Shown here: one piece after another, positions 1-8,492 of the stretch
Position numbering within the stretch: position 1 is the stretch's first letter
How the letters are laid out: each line of letters begins with the position of its first letter
Origin: Verrucomicrobiia bacterium
GTDB lineage: Bacteria > Verrucomicrobiota > Verrucomicrobiia > Limisphaerales > UBA11358
NCBI GenBank assembly: GCA_031290985.1
Contig: JARLJW010000021.1
Span: 1 to 55,649, forward strand
DNA length: 55,649 bases
Reading direction: 5' to 3'
Notes under the pieces: model-generated
Told to the model about the DNA's origin: nothing
Database searches by the model: none
What the model saw: only the letters and a program-made list of their open reading frames with translations
Position numbers and translations under genes: made by a program

Positions 1-157
1 AACCTGCTTGATGCGCCACCTTTCACCCAGTGCCAAAATCGAATGAAACATTTTCTCTGGAATCATAAAGTCACCACTTTAACCGCCCCGCCTCAGCTTT
101 TTCAAACATTTTTACCCATTACAAACGTCGAAGAAGCAAAATTGTTTTATCTGTTTA

Positions 158-1207
158 TTGATTGGCCTGGCGCTGGTTGGCTGCTCAAAAAAGAAATCAG
201 TTGATCAGCCGCCGGATGATGGGTTGCCGCATAACGTCACCACCAACGCGCTGCCCTTTGCCGTGAGCGTGGTGGAAACGGCCGAGTCCAAGGAGTGGAA
301 AAGCACGATGGCCGTGGCGCGAAACTACCTTGAAAATAAGGAGTATGACAAGCTGGAAGCCTTGGCGGCGGAAGGCCGGTCTGGTGAAGATGCGTGGCCC
401 AATGGTGACTGGAAAGTGGCTCCGGTATATGGTGGCTTGGCCTATCCGGCAAGTAATGAAGCTGAGGCGTGGCTTGCCCGCCAGAAGGCGCTCAAAGACT
501 GGATTCAAAACCGGCCCGCCTCCATCACTGCCCGGGTGGCCTTGGCCGAAAATCTGACCGATTATGCCTGGAACGCCAGAGGTAATGGCTTTGCCAATAC
601 GGTTTCTGATGCGGCTGAAAAACTGTTCGAAGACCGGCTCGCCCAGGCGGCTGTGGTGTTGAGTGACGCCAAGGACCTGAAGGAAAAATGTCCGGTTTAT
701 TGGACGACCATGATGACCATCGCCCGGGGATTGCAGGTCAGCAAAGTTCAGTTTGATAATATTTTCAACCAGGCCGTCCAAGCCTGGCCGGATTATCCCC
801 GGATTTATGAGCAGCGAGCGACCTTTCTTTTGCCTCGCTGGTATGGCGCGGAAGGCGAATGGGAAGCCGACCTGGCCAAGTCAGCGGATCGCCTGGGCGG
901 CACCAAGGGTGACATTCTGTATGCTCAAGTGGTGTCGTGGATGCACGGGTATTCGGAGCAACACAATATTTTTGAGAGCAGCCCGGGGCTGTCATGGGAA
1001 AGGATCGACCGGGGTTGGGATGCGATTGAGAAGCAATTTCCTGATTCACTGGAGGCGCTCAACGCTCACGCCCACCTCGCCGGATTGGCCGGTGATCGGG
1101 AAAAAGCCAGGCTATGCCTGATGAAAACCGGCGGCAAAATAACTATGAACCAGTGGAGCGCAAAGGGTGAGTTTATTGATTTTGCGAACTGGGCTTTGGC
1201 GCAGTAA
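158..1207 (+). CDS. DUF4034-type TPR-like lipoprotein
   Basis: The product resembles the DUF4034 family (helical, TPR-like, unknown role). Visible hallmarks are 'YAWNARGNGFANTV', 'LFEDRLAQA', 'CPVYWTTMMTIA', 'LLPRWYGAEGEWE' and 'GGTKGDILYAQVV'. A lipobox (LVGC) close to the N-terminus predicts an exported, lipid-anchored protein. The TTG start at 158 leaves only a nine-residue signal sequence. The same frame is open back to the TAA at 80-82 and encodes Lys-Lys-Gln-Asn followed by a hydrophobic run, which is what a proper signal peptide needs, yet no ATG, GTG or TTG is found there. The true start is therefore unresolved: a non-AUG codon or an indel near position 120 are both possible. It ends 40 bp from the convergent pilT-like gene. 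The first 157 bp of the window hold no other gene that I can see. Confidence 0.75.
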   Translation: MIGLALVGCSKKKSVDQPPDDGLPHNVTTNALPFAVSVVETAESKEWKSTMAVARNYLENKEYDKLEALAAEGRSGEDAWPNGDWKVAPVYGGLAYPASNEAEAWLARQKALKDWIQNRPASITARVALAENLTDYAWNARGNGFANTVSDAAEKLFEDRLAQAAVVLSDAKDLKEKCPVYWTTMMTIARGLQVSKVQFDNIFNQAVQAWPDYPRIYEQRATFLLPRWYGAEGEWEADLAKSADRLGGTKGDILYAQVVSWMHGYSEQHNIFESSPGLSWERIDRGWDAIEKQFPDSLEALNAHAHLAGLAGDREKARLCLMKTGGKITMNQWSAKGEFIDFANWALAQ

Positions 1208-1246
1208 AAACTGCTTCAGGCAAGCGTCCACCCATTACTACCCGTC

Positions 1247-2527
1247 TCAAATAAACCCGTTCAAGATGCCCTTGAGCAGGCCGGGGTGCGGTTCGGTCTT
1301 GATCGCCGGCTGGAGCGGCGCGACCGGCAGGGGCGGGGGCGGCGGCGGCGGCGGCGCGGCCTCGACCACCATCATGGGCGTCATCGCGCCAGGCTTGCTG
1401 GTGCGCTGGGCCAGGGTGTGGACGTGGCCATTGGCGATGTCTAGGCGCTGGCGCATGGTTGGCTTGTTAATGCAGTATTGCATCGCGGTATCCTCGGTGA
1501 TGATGCCTTCTTCGTAGGCCTTGAGCAGTGATTGTTCGAAGCTGTGCCAGCCGCCCGGGCTGCCGGCCTCGATGATGTCGTGCAGCCGGCGGTTTTCATT
1601 TTCGCCCAGTTCAATGGCTTCGCGGATGCGCAGGCTGGTGCCCATGAGTTCCGTGACGAGGTGCCGGCCGCCGGATTTTTTCGGCACCAGCCGCTGGCCG
1701 ACGATGTAACGCAACGAACCCGCCAGCCGCTCGCGCACGAGCTGCTCTTCATCCTTGCTGAACAGGCCGAGGATGCGATGGATGGTCTGGTCCGCACTGA
1801 TGGTGTGCAGCGTGCTGAAAACGAGGTGGCCGGTTTCGCCGGCCGTGAGCGCGATCTCCATGGTTTCGCGGTCGCGGATTTCGCCCACAAAAATCACCTT
1901 GGGCGCCTGGCGGAGCGCGGAGCGCAATCCGTCGGGGAAACTGAAAAAGTCCCGGCCCATCTCGCGCTGGCTGAAGGTGGACTTCAATTGCGGGTGCAAA
2001 AATTCCACCGGATCCTCCAAGGTCACCACATGGACCTTGCTGGTCTGGTTGATCTCATTGAGCAGCGCCGCGAGGGTCGTGGTCTTGCCGTTGCCCGTGC
2101 CGCCGGTGACAAAGACCAGCCCGTTCTTTTCCTTGATGAGATTTTTGAAAGCCGGCGGCAGGCCGAGCGCATCCAGCGAGGGAACCTGGGTGGCGAGGCG
2201 GCGCATGACCATGGCATGGTGGCCGTTCTGTTTGTAGATGTTCACCCGGAAACGGCAGGTTTCGGCCAGGGCATAGCTGCAATCGCACGCGCCGGTCGCG
2301 GCGAGATCCGACTGCAGCTTGGCATTGCCGCCGAGGACGACGCGGGCATAGGCCTCGACGTGCGCGCCGGTAAGGATGGGTTCGCCCAAGGCGGGCGATT
2401 CGAGCGCGCCGTGGACTTCCACCTGCGGCAGCTTGCCCGGAACAAACAGCAAGTCCGAGATTTCGCCGTAACTGTCAACCATGGCCTGCAAGAGCCGGTT
2501 GAACTCATTTCGCGCGGTCGTTTCCAT
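1247..2527 (-). CDS. pilT: PilT-like type IV pilus ATPase
   Basis: This is a secretion-superfamily ATPase of the PilT type, which powers pilus retraction at the inner membrane. The 426-residue product has a Walker A at about 142-150 (GGTGNGKTT), an Asp box (TLEDPVEF), a Walker B (VIFVGEIRD) and a His box (FSTLHTISADQTIHRIL). The Walker A departs from the common GPTGSGKST. The frame continues upstream to 2722, but that part overlaps the roadblock gene, so I chose the ATG at 2525-2527. A Pro-rich tail with eight consecutive prolines follows the ATPase core and is unusual. It is the last gene of a four-gene minus-strand operon with two roadblock proteins and MglA, which suggests that pilus activity is tied to GTPase-set polarity. 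Exact subtype (PilT or PilU) is not certain. Confidence 0.9.
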   Translation of the reverse strand: METTARNEFNRLLQAMVDSYGEISDLLFVPGKLPQVEVHGALESPALGEPILTGAHVEAYARVVLGGNAKLQSDLAATGACDCSYALAETCRFRVNIYKQNGHHAMVMRRLATQVPSLDALGLPPAFKNLIKEKNGLVFVTGGTGNGKTTTLAALLNEINQTSKVHVVTLEDPVEFLHPQLKSTFSQREMGRDFFSFPDGLRSALRQAPKVIFVGEIRDRETMEIALTAGETGHLVFSTLHTISADQTIHRILGLFSKDEEQLVRERLAGSLRYIVGQRLVPKKSGGRHLVTELMGTSLRIREAIELGENENRRLHDIIEAGSPGGWHSFEQSLLKAYEEGIITEDTAMQYCINKPTMRQRLDIANGHVHTLAQRTSKPGAMTPMMVVEAAPPPPPPPPLPVAPLQPAIKTEPHPGLLKGILNGFI

Positions 2528-2535
2528 AAAATGTC

Positions 2536-3015
2536 TCAGGCTTTCTTCCGGAACAGTTCTTGTGGATGAGCGACATTCAATGCGGACAGGTCGAACCCGC
2601 CGCCCGGCGTCCGTTGCTGGGCGATGGCCAATTGTTGGGCGATGCGGCTGGAGCAGTTGCTGCTGTAATATTTCACCAGCCCGGCACCCGCCTGGGATTT
2701 GAAGAGGACGACAAGCAGACAATGTTCATCCACGCTGGCGCACAGCAGGCTGACTTTTTCCCCCTGCTGAAAGGTGCTGTTGAAATTTTTCTCGTTCACC
2801 AGGCCCGCGATGGTCTGGCTGGCCATGAACGCGCCGGAAGCCAGCGCCCCGAGCGTGGTGAAGTCCACGTCCGCCGCCTCGCCCTGGTGCGTGAGGAGAA
2901 ACCCGCCCTTGTCGATCAGCAGCGCGGCCGTGGCCGAAGTCTGCGCCAGAAACTCGCGCAGCGCGTCGTCGAGCACGCGGATGTCGTCCTCCATGAGTTG
3001 GGGCAGGGTAGGCAT
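2536..3015 (-). CDS. roadblock/LC7 domain protein (MglB-like)
   Basis: A 159-residue cytoplasmic protein with the roadblock/LC7 pattern: a helix (DDALREFLAQT), then strands 'AALLIDKGGFLLTHQG', the helix 'LGALASGAFMASQTIAGLV', and strands around 'SLLCASVDEHCLLVVLF'. Such proteins bind Ras-like GTPases, and MglB is the GTPase-activating partner of MglA. It starts one base after the stop of the upstream mglA gene and ends eight bases before the pilT-like start, so it is probably translated together with both. The MglB role is inferred from domain and neighbours. A C-terminal extension after the domain (about residues 125-159) has no recognised motif. Confidence 0.85.
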   Translation of the reverse strand: MPTLPQLMEDDIRVLDDALREFLAQTSATAALLIDKGGFLLTHQGEAADVDFTTLGALASGAFMASQTIAGLVNEKNFNSTFQQGEKVSLLCASVDEHCLLVVLFKSQAGAGLVKYYSSNCSSRIAQQLAIAQQRTPGGGFDLSALNVAHPQELFRKKA

Positions 3016-3016
3016 G

Positions 3017-3631
3017 TCACGCGTATTGTGGAACAGCTTGGTTGATGAATTTCTGCAGGAGCAGCCGCGTGATCATGTTCAGGCTTTCAAAGACGCCCTC
3101 GCACTTGTGCGCCGTGGCCGCGAAGGCCGGCACCTGCACCTCGCGGTTGTTCAACAGGTAATCCATGTATTCGAACGGCGCGGCGTTCGGCAGGTCGCGC
3201 TTGTTGTATTGCAGCACATAGGGGATCTCCGCCAGGTTCAGCTTCTGCGACTGGAGGTTGTCCATCAGGTTCTGGAAGCTCTCGACGTTCTCCGGCATCT
3301 TCTCATATTGCGAATCCGCCACGAAAACAATCCCGTCCACGCCGCGCAAAACAAGCTGGCGCGTGGTGTTGTAGATCACCTGGCCGGGCACGGTGTAGAG
3401 CTGGAACTTGGTCTTGAAACCGCGGATGGTCATCGCCTCGATGGGCAGGAAGTCGAAGAACAACGTACGGTCGGAGCTCGTCGCGAGCGAAACCAGCTTG
3501 CCCTTGTTGCCGTTGTTGGTCTGGACGTGGTCGTGGACTTGCACGAGGTTTGTCGTCTTGCCGCCCATGGCGGGGCCGTAGTAGACGATTTTTACCTGCA
3601 ATTCCTTGGTGGCTTGGTTGATGATGGCCAT
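3017..3631 (-). CDS. mglA: MglA-type Ras-like GTPase
   Basis: A 204-residue small GTPase of the MglA family, which sets the leading pole in gliding and twitching bacteria. Visible motifs are the P-loop GPAMGGKTT near residue 19, the switch region around TLFFDFLP, the switch II 'TVPGQVIYN', and the base-specificity motif NKRD. The length is the usual one for MglA. ATG at 3629-3631 lies four bases after the stop of the upstream roadblock/repeat gene, and the stop is one base from the next roadblock gene. The tight packing with two roadblock proteins and a PilT ATPase supports a GTPase-regulator-pilus module. Confidence 0.93.
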   Translation of the reverse strand: MAIINQATKELQVKIVYYGPAMGGKTTNLVQVHDHVQTNNGNKGKLVSLATSSDRTLFFDFLPIEAMTIRGFKTKFQLYTVPGQVIYNTTRQLVLRGVDGIVFVADSQYEKMPENVESFQNLMDNLQSQKLNLAEIPYVLQYNKRDLPNAAPFEYMDYLLNNREVQVPAFAATAHKCEGVFESLNMITRLLLQKFINQAVPQYA

Positions 3632-3635
3632 AAAA

Positions 3636-5489
3636 TTAAAATTGTTTCTTGCGGTCGAGTTCCGCGGCGAGGCCCGCGAGCTGGGATTTGGGCAACGCTT
3701 CCCCCGCGCGACCGAACGCGGCGAAATAGATGGAGTTGATCCGGAAAATCTTCCACGGCACGTTGCCGACCGTGAAGCCGACGTTGTTCAGCGCGCCCAT
3801 GCGCAATTCGCGGGTGGTCTGGTTCACGCGTTCAAAAATCTGCGGCAGGAAGGCCGCCACGGCATCGGCATTCATGTCCGCCGGCACCTGGCTGGCCACG
3901 CGCAAACCGTCCGCGAGCGTCACGACCGCGCCGGCCACGCCGGACAGGGCCAGCGCGCGCGCCACGACCTCCTGCGGGTGGGTGTGGCGGTTGACGAAAT
4001 CCGTCGCCGGGGCCGGAGTGCGGGCGGGTGGCACGTCCTCGGTGTCACTCGCGGTGTAAAAGTTCGTATCGGCCGTCCGGGCTGCCGGAGCCGGAGCCTG
4101 GCCCGGGACTGCGGCGGGTTCGGCGGCTTCCGCCGCCGCCGCCTGCGGGAATCCAAAAAACAGGTTGGGAATCTCTTCCGCCACGGCGAGGCGCTTCTGC
4201 GTCTTGCCCGTCTGTTTCTGGGCGGATAAAAAGGTTGGCGCCAGCACTTTCAAGGGCAGATCCAACTGCAATTCATCGTGTGGCGAAGCCGGGGAGCTTG
4301 GCTTTATCAAAGTGCGCAGTTCCCGCCAGGTGGTCGTCACCCGGCCGCGTTTCAAGCCGGCCTCGACGAGGCTCATCGGCAGGGGCACATCGGAGTTTGC
4401 CAGATTGGAACGGAGGATTTCCTGTTTTAGGGCATCCGGCCAGTTTTCGGCGAGATCATCGAGCGCGACCATTAACTTGGGCTGCGCCGGCTCCGGGCGC
4501 GGTAAGGAGGAATTCACCGGCGCTGACGGAGCGGGCGCAGTCGCAAATTTGAAGGGCGGCAAGGCCGCGTAATTATTCCCATTGCCGTTGCCATTCCCAT
4601 TGCTATTCCCATTCCCATTGCCATTGCCGTTCGTGTGGCCGTTGGAATAGCCATTGCCATTGCCATTACTATGGCTGGGCGGCGTGGGCATAGAAATCGG
4701 CGGGTTGAACGGGATCGGCGCGGACGGCGGGGCGGCTTGGCGCGGCTTGAAGGAAAAGACTTCCGTGTCTGCCGACGGCGCGGGCGTGACGGCGCGCGGC
4801 GGCATGACGGGCGCAGGCGCAGGCGTGGGGGCAGGCGTAATGTGCGGGGGATTGAATGGTACCGGCTGGTTCCGCTGGTTCAGTTCCGCCATCGTCGGCG
4901 AGGCGGTGGAAGGCTTCAACGGCTGCGTGGTGAATGTGATTCCGCGGCCACGGCCATCGAACGGTCCGGCGATGTCCTCCGCCACATCCACTTTTTGGAC
5001 CGGCTTGCGTGCCAGCAACGCCGGGTTCAAGCGTGAAAGGATTTCGGCCAGCGGCAGGCTGACCTGGCGGCTGTCAAATTCCCCGCCGGAATTGGCGAAA
5101 ATCCCCGGGGCGAGCCGGCGCAATTCACCGAAGGAAACCTTGACCGAACCGAAAGCGAGCTGGTTGATCACCTTGTCCACCGGCAGGGCGATGATCTGAC
5201 CGATGGCCGGGGCGGACATAAGCTTGGCCTTCAAGTCCATCGGCAGATGGGCGATGACGGCGGCGAGGGGCAGGGCGATCTCATTGGCATTGGCCTGGGC
5301 CGGCTGGCTGGCGGGCGCGAAAGCATCACTCATGGCCGCCGCCGGGGCGGCGGGCAGGCTGGCCGGGGCGGGTGCCACCGGGGTGGGCGCGGCCGGGACG
5401 GCCACCGGACGCGTCGTTTCGCGGTCTTCCGCGTGTCGCAGCAGGCCGCGAAGGAATCCGGCAAACTTGATTTTCATTGTACTGGCCAT
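3636..5489 (-). CDS. LP-repeat protein with Asn-Gly linker and C-terminal roadblock domain
   Basis: A 617-residue protein starting at the ATG at 5487-5489 (a second ATG lies at 5477). The frame stays open to 5972, but that part overlaps the divergent regulator gene. The N-terminal half has recurring units with an 'LPL..(I/V)..L' core followed in one case by 'G.VKVSFGELRRL', for example 'IALPLAAVIAHLP', 'IALPVDKVINQL' and 'VSLPLAEILSRL'. A low-complexity Pro/Asn-Gly region follows. Then come related units ('VPLPMSLVEAGLKRGRVTTTWRELR' in shortened form, 'LDLPLKVLAP'). The last ~110 residues (VVARALALSGVAGAVVTLADGL to the end) match the roadblock/LC7 fold. It is the first gene of the mglA operon. 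A scaffold that presents a roadblock domain to MglA is a reasonable inference. The repeat unit is one I cannot name. Confidence 0.75.
   Translation of the reverse strand: MASTMKIKFAGFLRGLLRHAEDRETTRPVAVPAAPTPVAPAPASLPAAPAAAMSDAFAPASQPAQANANEIALPLAAVIAHLPMDLKAKLMSAPAIGQIIALPVDKVINQLAFGSVKVSFGELRRLAPGIFANSGGEFDSRQVSLPLAEILSRLNPALLARKPVQKVDVAEDIAGPFDGRGRGITFTTQPLKPSTASPTMAELNQRNQPVPFNPPHITPAPTPAPAPVMPPRAVTPAPSADTEVFSFKPRQAAPPSAPIPFNPPISMPTPPSHSNGNGNGYSNGHTNGNGNGNGNSNGNGNGNGNNYAALPPFKFATAPAPSAPVNSSLPRPEPAQPKLMVALDDLAENWPDALKQEILRSNLANSDVPLPMSLVEAGLKRGRVTTTWRELRTLIKPSSPASPHDELQLDLPLKVLAPTFLSAQKQTGKTQKRLAVAEEIPNLFFGFPQAAAAEAAEPAAVPGQAPAPAARTADTNFYTASDTEDVPPARTPAPATDFVNRHTHPQEVVARALALSGVAGAVVTLADGLRVASQVPADMNADAVAAFLPQIFERVNQTTRELRMGALNNVGFTVGNVPWKIFRINSIYFAAFGRAGEALPKSQLAGLAAELDRKKQF
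4571..4672 (-). repeat. Asn-Gly-coding hexanucleotide repeat tract
   Basis: Inside the roadblock/repeat gene, units close to CCATTG or CCCATT in tandem encode alternating Asn and Gly on the minus strand, with a few Ser, Tyr, Thr and His exceptions. The tract lies in the flexible linker between the two halves of the protein. Hexamer tracts of this kind can gain or lose units by slippage without shifting the frame, so linker length may vary between strains. Confidence 0.8.
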
Positions 5490-5727
5490 GTTTTGATTGG
5501 TCGCCCTTTGGCAACAACCGGGATTTAGCATTAACCGCGCCAGTCCATGGAAACCGGTGTTCGCGGTTGAAAATTGTCCCACGGTTGGACTGGCAAACCG
5601 GGGTATGTCCCATTTACAATGCAAAAAAAGGCTCCCCATGGCCCCAAAAAGGGAACGCGGATTGCTCTTAATTGTGTTAGTACTTGAGTAGGTAAGACCG
5701 CAAGATTGGCGGTAATCTGAAATTGGA

Positions 5728-6813
5728 ATGGAAAACCGGAACAAAATTTTAGTCCTGGACGATGATGTCGACTGGCTCGCGCTTTGCCGCGACCTGCTGG
5801 TGACGTTGCCGAGCAAACCGGAAATCCACACGGCCAACTCGGCGCGCCGCGCCCTGACCATCATTGAAACCGAGAAGATCCGCCTGCTCATCTGTGACCT
5901 CAAGATGCCCCGCATCGACGGCCTGCAGATGCTGGCCATCGTCCGCCGCCGCTTTCCCGAACTGCGCACCATCGTGCTGAGCGCGCTCGAGGACGAGGAG
6001 TTCCGCTCCCGCGCCTACGCCCTGGGCGTGGACCTGTTCTGGCTCAAGACCGAGATGCAGCGTAACTCAAAATTGTTCAATGAGTGTCTCGAATCCTTGC
6101 TCGGCCGGGCGGACCGCGAGGGCGACACCGGTTTTCGCGGCATCCAGAGCAAAAGCCTCATGGACATCATCCAGATGGAATGCCTTTCGCGCAGTTCCAC
6201 CGTCCTGCGCATCACGCGCGGGCCGCTCGTGGCCAAATTGTGGATTCAAGACGGCGAACTGTTCGACGCCGAATGCGAGGGCGCCCGCGGTGAAGTGGCC
6301 TTCCAGCGCCTGCTCGCGTGGAAATCCGGCTCCTTTGAAAATCTCCCCGCCGAGCCGCGCCACGAACGGACCATCAACAAATCCGTCAACGCCCTCCTGC
6401 TCGAATCCGCCCAGACGCTGGATGAGAACGCCGGCGCCGCCACGGCGGCCTCGGCCGAGCCGCTCGAGAGCCTGACCCATCGCAAAACCATCTGGAAACT
6501 GTCCCAGCTCACGCGGGAAGGGGCCGATTTCATCCTCGCCGTGCCGCCCGAAGGCCAGGGCGAACCCGATGCCATCGGCACCCAGAGCATCGCCTCCACC
6601 GCGCACTGGACCCGCAAGGCCGATGAGATCGCGCACCGCCTGGGCGACAAGCTCGAGGCCGGCCCGCTCTCGCACGTAAGCGGCCAGAACCTGGAGCGCA
6701 CGGTCATCTTGCTGTCCCGCGGGGACAAGACCTTCCTCGTCGGCTGGCCCACCGATGCCACCGGCAACCTGACGGAAAAAAGCCGAAAACTCGCCGCCTC
6801 ATGGGACTCCTAA
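5728..6813 (+). CDS. response regulator: receiver plus PATAN/DUF4388 domain
   Basis: The first ~125 residues are a receiver domain: acidic pair D11-D12, phosphoacceptor D57 in 'LLICDLKMP', the switch residue in 'TIVLSAL' and a Lys in 'FWLKTEM'. Residues about 133-235 match the DUF4388/PATAN family ('GIQSKSLMDIIQMECLSRSS', 'LWIQDGELFDAECEG', 'GEVAFQRLLAWKSGSF'), a module linked to two-component signalling and, in some bacteria, to motility control. A third region (about 250-361) is unassigned. There is no DNA-binding domain, so output is likely by protein contact. The gene diverges from the mglA operon with about 240 bp between them and overlaps the next gene by 13 bp, which suggests that this operon regulates the polarity/pilus module. 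Confidence 0.88.
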   Translation: MENRNKILVLDDDVDWLALCRDLLVTLPSKPEIHTANSARRALTIIETEKIRLLICDLKMPRIDGLQMLAIVRRRFPELRTIVLSALEDEEFRSRAYALGVDLFWLKTEMQRNSKLFNECLESLLGRADREGDTGFRGIQSKSLMDIIQMECLSRSSTVLRITRGPLVAKLWIQDGELFDAECEGARGEVAFQRLLAWKSGSFENLPAEPRHERTINKSVNALLLESAQTLDENAGAATAASAEPLESLTHRKTIWKLSQLTREGADFILAVPPEGQGEPDAIGTQSIASTAHWTRKADEIAHRLGDKLEAGPLSHVSGQNLERTVILLSRGDKTFLVGWPTDATGNLTEKSRKLAASWDS

Positions 6814-7118
6814 AAAAATTATTCGGCAGCCTCGCCGCCGTCCAGCAGTTGCCCTCCGGCACCATCACGGTGGACCGGGACGGGCGCATCCTCTCCTCGA
6901 CCGTCTCCTCGACGTATCCCAAGCCCCTGCTGCAGACCATCGCGCGCGATGTCCTGGAGCTGCTCCGCGAAGCCCGCGCCTCCCAGATGCCGCTGGCCGA
7001 AGTCAGCCTGCACTACGGCAGCCTCCGCATCACCGCCCGCGAACTGCGCGGCGGCGCCATCATTTTTCTGTTGCCGCAAACCGCGTTGCTGCCAACGCCC
7101 AACCCGCCACGCCCATGA
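6801..7118 (+). CDS. small roadblock-like protein (tentative)
   Basis: A 105-residue cytoplasmic protein that overlaps the response regulator gene by 13 bp and shares an ATGA with the next gene, so translation is likely coupled. The order of predicted elements is strand (TITVDRDGRILSST), helix (LLQTIARDVLELLREA), strand (AEVSLHYGSLRITARE) and strand (GGAIIFLLP). This looks like a compact roadblock/LC7-type fold, although no family motif is decisive. The location beside an mglA/roadblock operon supports this reading. I would treat the gene as real and the fold call as an inference. Confidence 0.65.
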   Translation: MGLLKKLFGSLAAVQQLPSGTITVDRDGRILSSTVSSTYPKPLLQTIARDVLELLREARASQMPLAEVSLHYGSLRITARELRGGAIIFLLPQTALLPTPNPPRP

Positions 7119-7507
7119 CCTCCAAGGACATCAATCAGCTTGTCACCCAGATCGAGACCCACATCGAATGCTGGAAACAGTTCAACCAGTTCATCGCCCA
7201 GGCGCGCGCCAAGAAGTTCGGCCCGGCGGATGACAACCATTTTCTCGAGATCAAGAGCATCATCGTGCAGGAGCTGGAATTGATCTACGCCTCCGTCGAA
7301 GTGCAGTCCCCCACGCGCGAGGAGATCCATCACCTCATCAGCAATGCCCCCTCGCTCCGCTACCTCAGCGAGATGAGCGAAGGCGCCCTGCGCGGCCTCG
7401 AGACCCAGTGGCACAAGATCTACATCGGCTGGCACGCCATCCTCGGCCAGCTCAAGGTCAAGCAACGTTCCGTCGAGCAAAAGACCTTCTGGGGCGGGAA
7501 AAAATAA
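7115..7507 (+). CDS. helical protein of unknown function
   Basis: A 130-residue, soluble, mostly helical protein that I cannot place in a family. It begins with the ATGA overlap to the previous gene. Conspicuous features are a His/Trp-rich N-terminal helix ('IETHIECWKQFNQFIAQ'), an acidic-charged middle ('LEIKSIIVQELELIYASVE') and a Trp-rich third part ('TQWHKIYIGWHAILGQLK'). There is no signal peptide or membrane segment. The tight coupling to the receiver-PATAN regulator suggests a partner in the same signalling output. Confidence 0.75.
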   Translation: MTSKDINQLVTQIETHIECWKQFNQFIAQARAKKFGPADDNHFLEIKSIIVQELELIYASVEVQSPTREEIHHLISNAPSLRYLSEMSEGALRGLETQWHKIYIGWHAILGQLKVKQRSVEQKTFWGGKK

Positions 7508-7533
7508 ATCCGGTCCGCCCCCGGTTTTACGCC

Positions 7534-7674
7534 ATGACCCTTTTTAAAACCCTGCTGTTGATCGCTGCTATCGTCTCCCTGTGCACCGGCTGCGCCACGG
7601 ACCAAAATTCACCAGCCGGCACCACCCCGACCATCGGCGGCTACCTCGACACCGGCGTCCAAAAGAAATTCTGA
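7534..7674 (+). CDS. 46-residue lipoprotein
   Basis: The ATG at 7534 opens a 46-codon frame with a textbook lipoprotein signal: Lys at position 5, a hydrophobic core (LLLIAAIVSL) and the lipobox CTGC, leaving a mature peptide of only 27 residues. It lies 26 bp after the previous gene on the same strand and is probably the last gene of the four-gene operon. Small lipoproteins of this style often end in a short Gly/Thr-rich tail like the one here (GGYLDTGVQKKF). Function unknown. Confidence 0.65.
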   Translation: MTLFKTLLLIAAIVSLCTGCATDQNSPAGTTPTIGGYLDTGVQKKF

Positions 7675-7721
7675 CCGCCCTCAAACCCGTCGCCGGCATC
7701 CCTCTTCGCCGTGCCCCCTCC

Positions 7722-8492
7722 TCATCTTGATGTGCCTTGACTCGGTCGGATGCGGTTGGATGCGAACGGATAACCTGCGACGTGTGATTGCTCCGAAAAG
7801 GTGGACAGGGTTGCGTTGCGGCCTTGTCTGACCGTGGCAGCCTGCTTGCCATACGCCGGCTTCTCCCACCGGTCGGCATGCAGCAGCCCCCATTCATTGA
7901 CGACGCGGTAATGTAGCTGAAATCCGGCCTTGCTCAGCAGCGGGTCGGGTTTGGTCAGCGTGCGAGCCGGCAGACCGGTGGTGGCACGAAAAAAACGGTA
8001 CAGCGACCAGATGATCATCCGGCTGCGAACGCTTTGCCAGCCAGCGGAGGGGATTTGAAAATCCGCCAGCAACCAGGTGGCGTCCCGCGTCGAACTGGCC
8101 GCGATCTTGGAGACGACCTGCTCCAGCTGATCGGGGCGGAAGCAATCTAGAAAAAAATTGGTGGCCACCAGGTCATGCCGGTTTTCGGGTGGCATCCAGC
8201 TCAAGATGTCGGCATGAAGGAATTCCACCCGGCTCCAACTTAGCCGGTGACGCGCCAGTTGCCGCCGGGCTTCCGTGAGCATGCGCCGGCTCGCATCCAC
8301 GCACGTGATTTGGGCGTCCGTAAAGCGGCGGCGATACTCGACCAGGCTGCGGCCATGGCCCTCGCCCATTAGCAGGATGTTGTGAGGGGCGGGGAGTTGA
8401 TCTAGAAAGGCGGTGCGGCACTGGTGCAGCTTGCCGCCCGCCAGCATGGCTTCCAGCCAACGGTAACAGGGTGCGATCCGGTCAAAGCTCAT
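7722..8492 (-). CDS. class I SAM-dependent methyltransferase
   Basis: A 256-residue methyltransferase-like protein. The SAM-binding region shows 'ILLMGEGHGRSLVEYRRRF' (motif I with G.G.G-like spacing), an acidic end of strand 2 (CVDASRRML), 'FLHADIL' and 'HDLVATNFFLDCF' as motif IV. I chose the ATG at 8490-8492 because it forms an ATGA overlap with the stop of the upstream membrane-protein gene and gives the natural N-terminus 'MSFDRIAPCYRWLE'. The substrate is unknown. The C-terminal ~50 residues are basic and look degenerate. Confidence 0.8.
   Translation of the reverse strand: MSFDRIAPCYRWLEAMLAGGKLHQCRTAFLDQLPAPHNILLMGEGHGRSLVEYRRRFTDAQITCVDASRRMLTEARRQLARHRLSWSRVEFLHADILSWMPPENRHDLVATNFFLDCFRPDQLEQVVSKIAASSTRDATWLLADFQIPSAGWQSVRSRMIIWSLYRFFRATTGLPARTLTKPDPLLSKAGFQLHYRVVNEWGLLHADRWEKPAYGKQAATVRQGRNATLSTFSEQSHVAGYPFASNRIRPSQGTSR

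Noticed and set aside
1532..2569. 345-residue plus-strand frame over the pilT-like gene
   Set aside because: It is the antisense of a well-supported ATPase gene and has no recognised motif.
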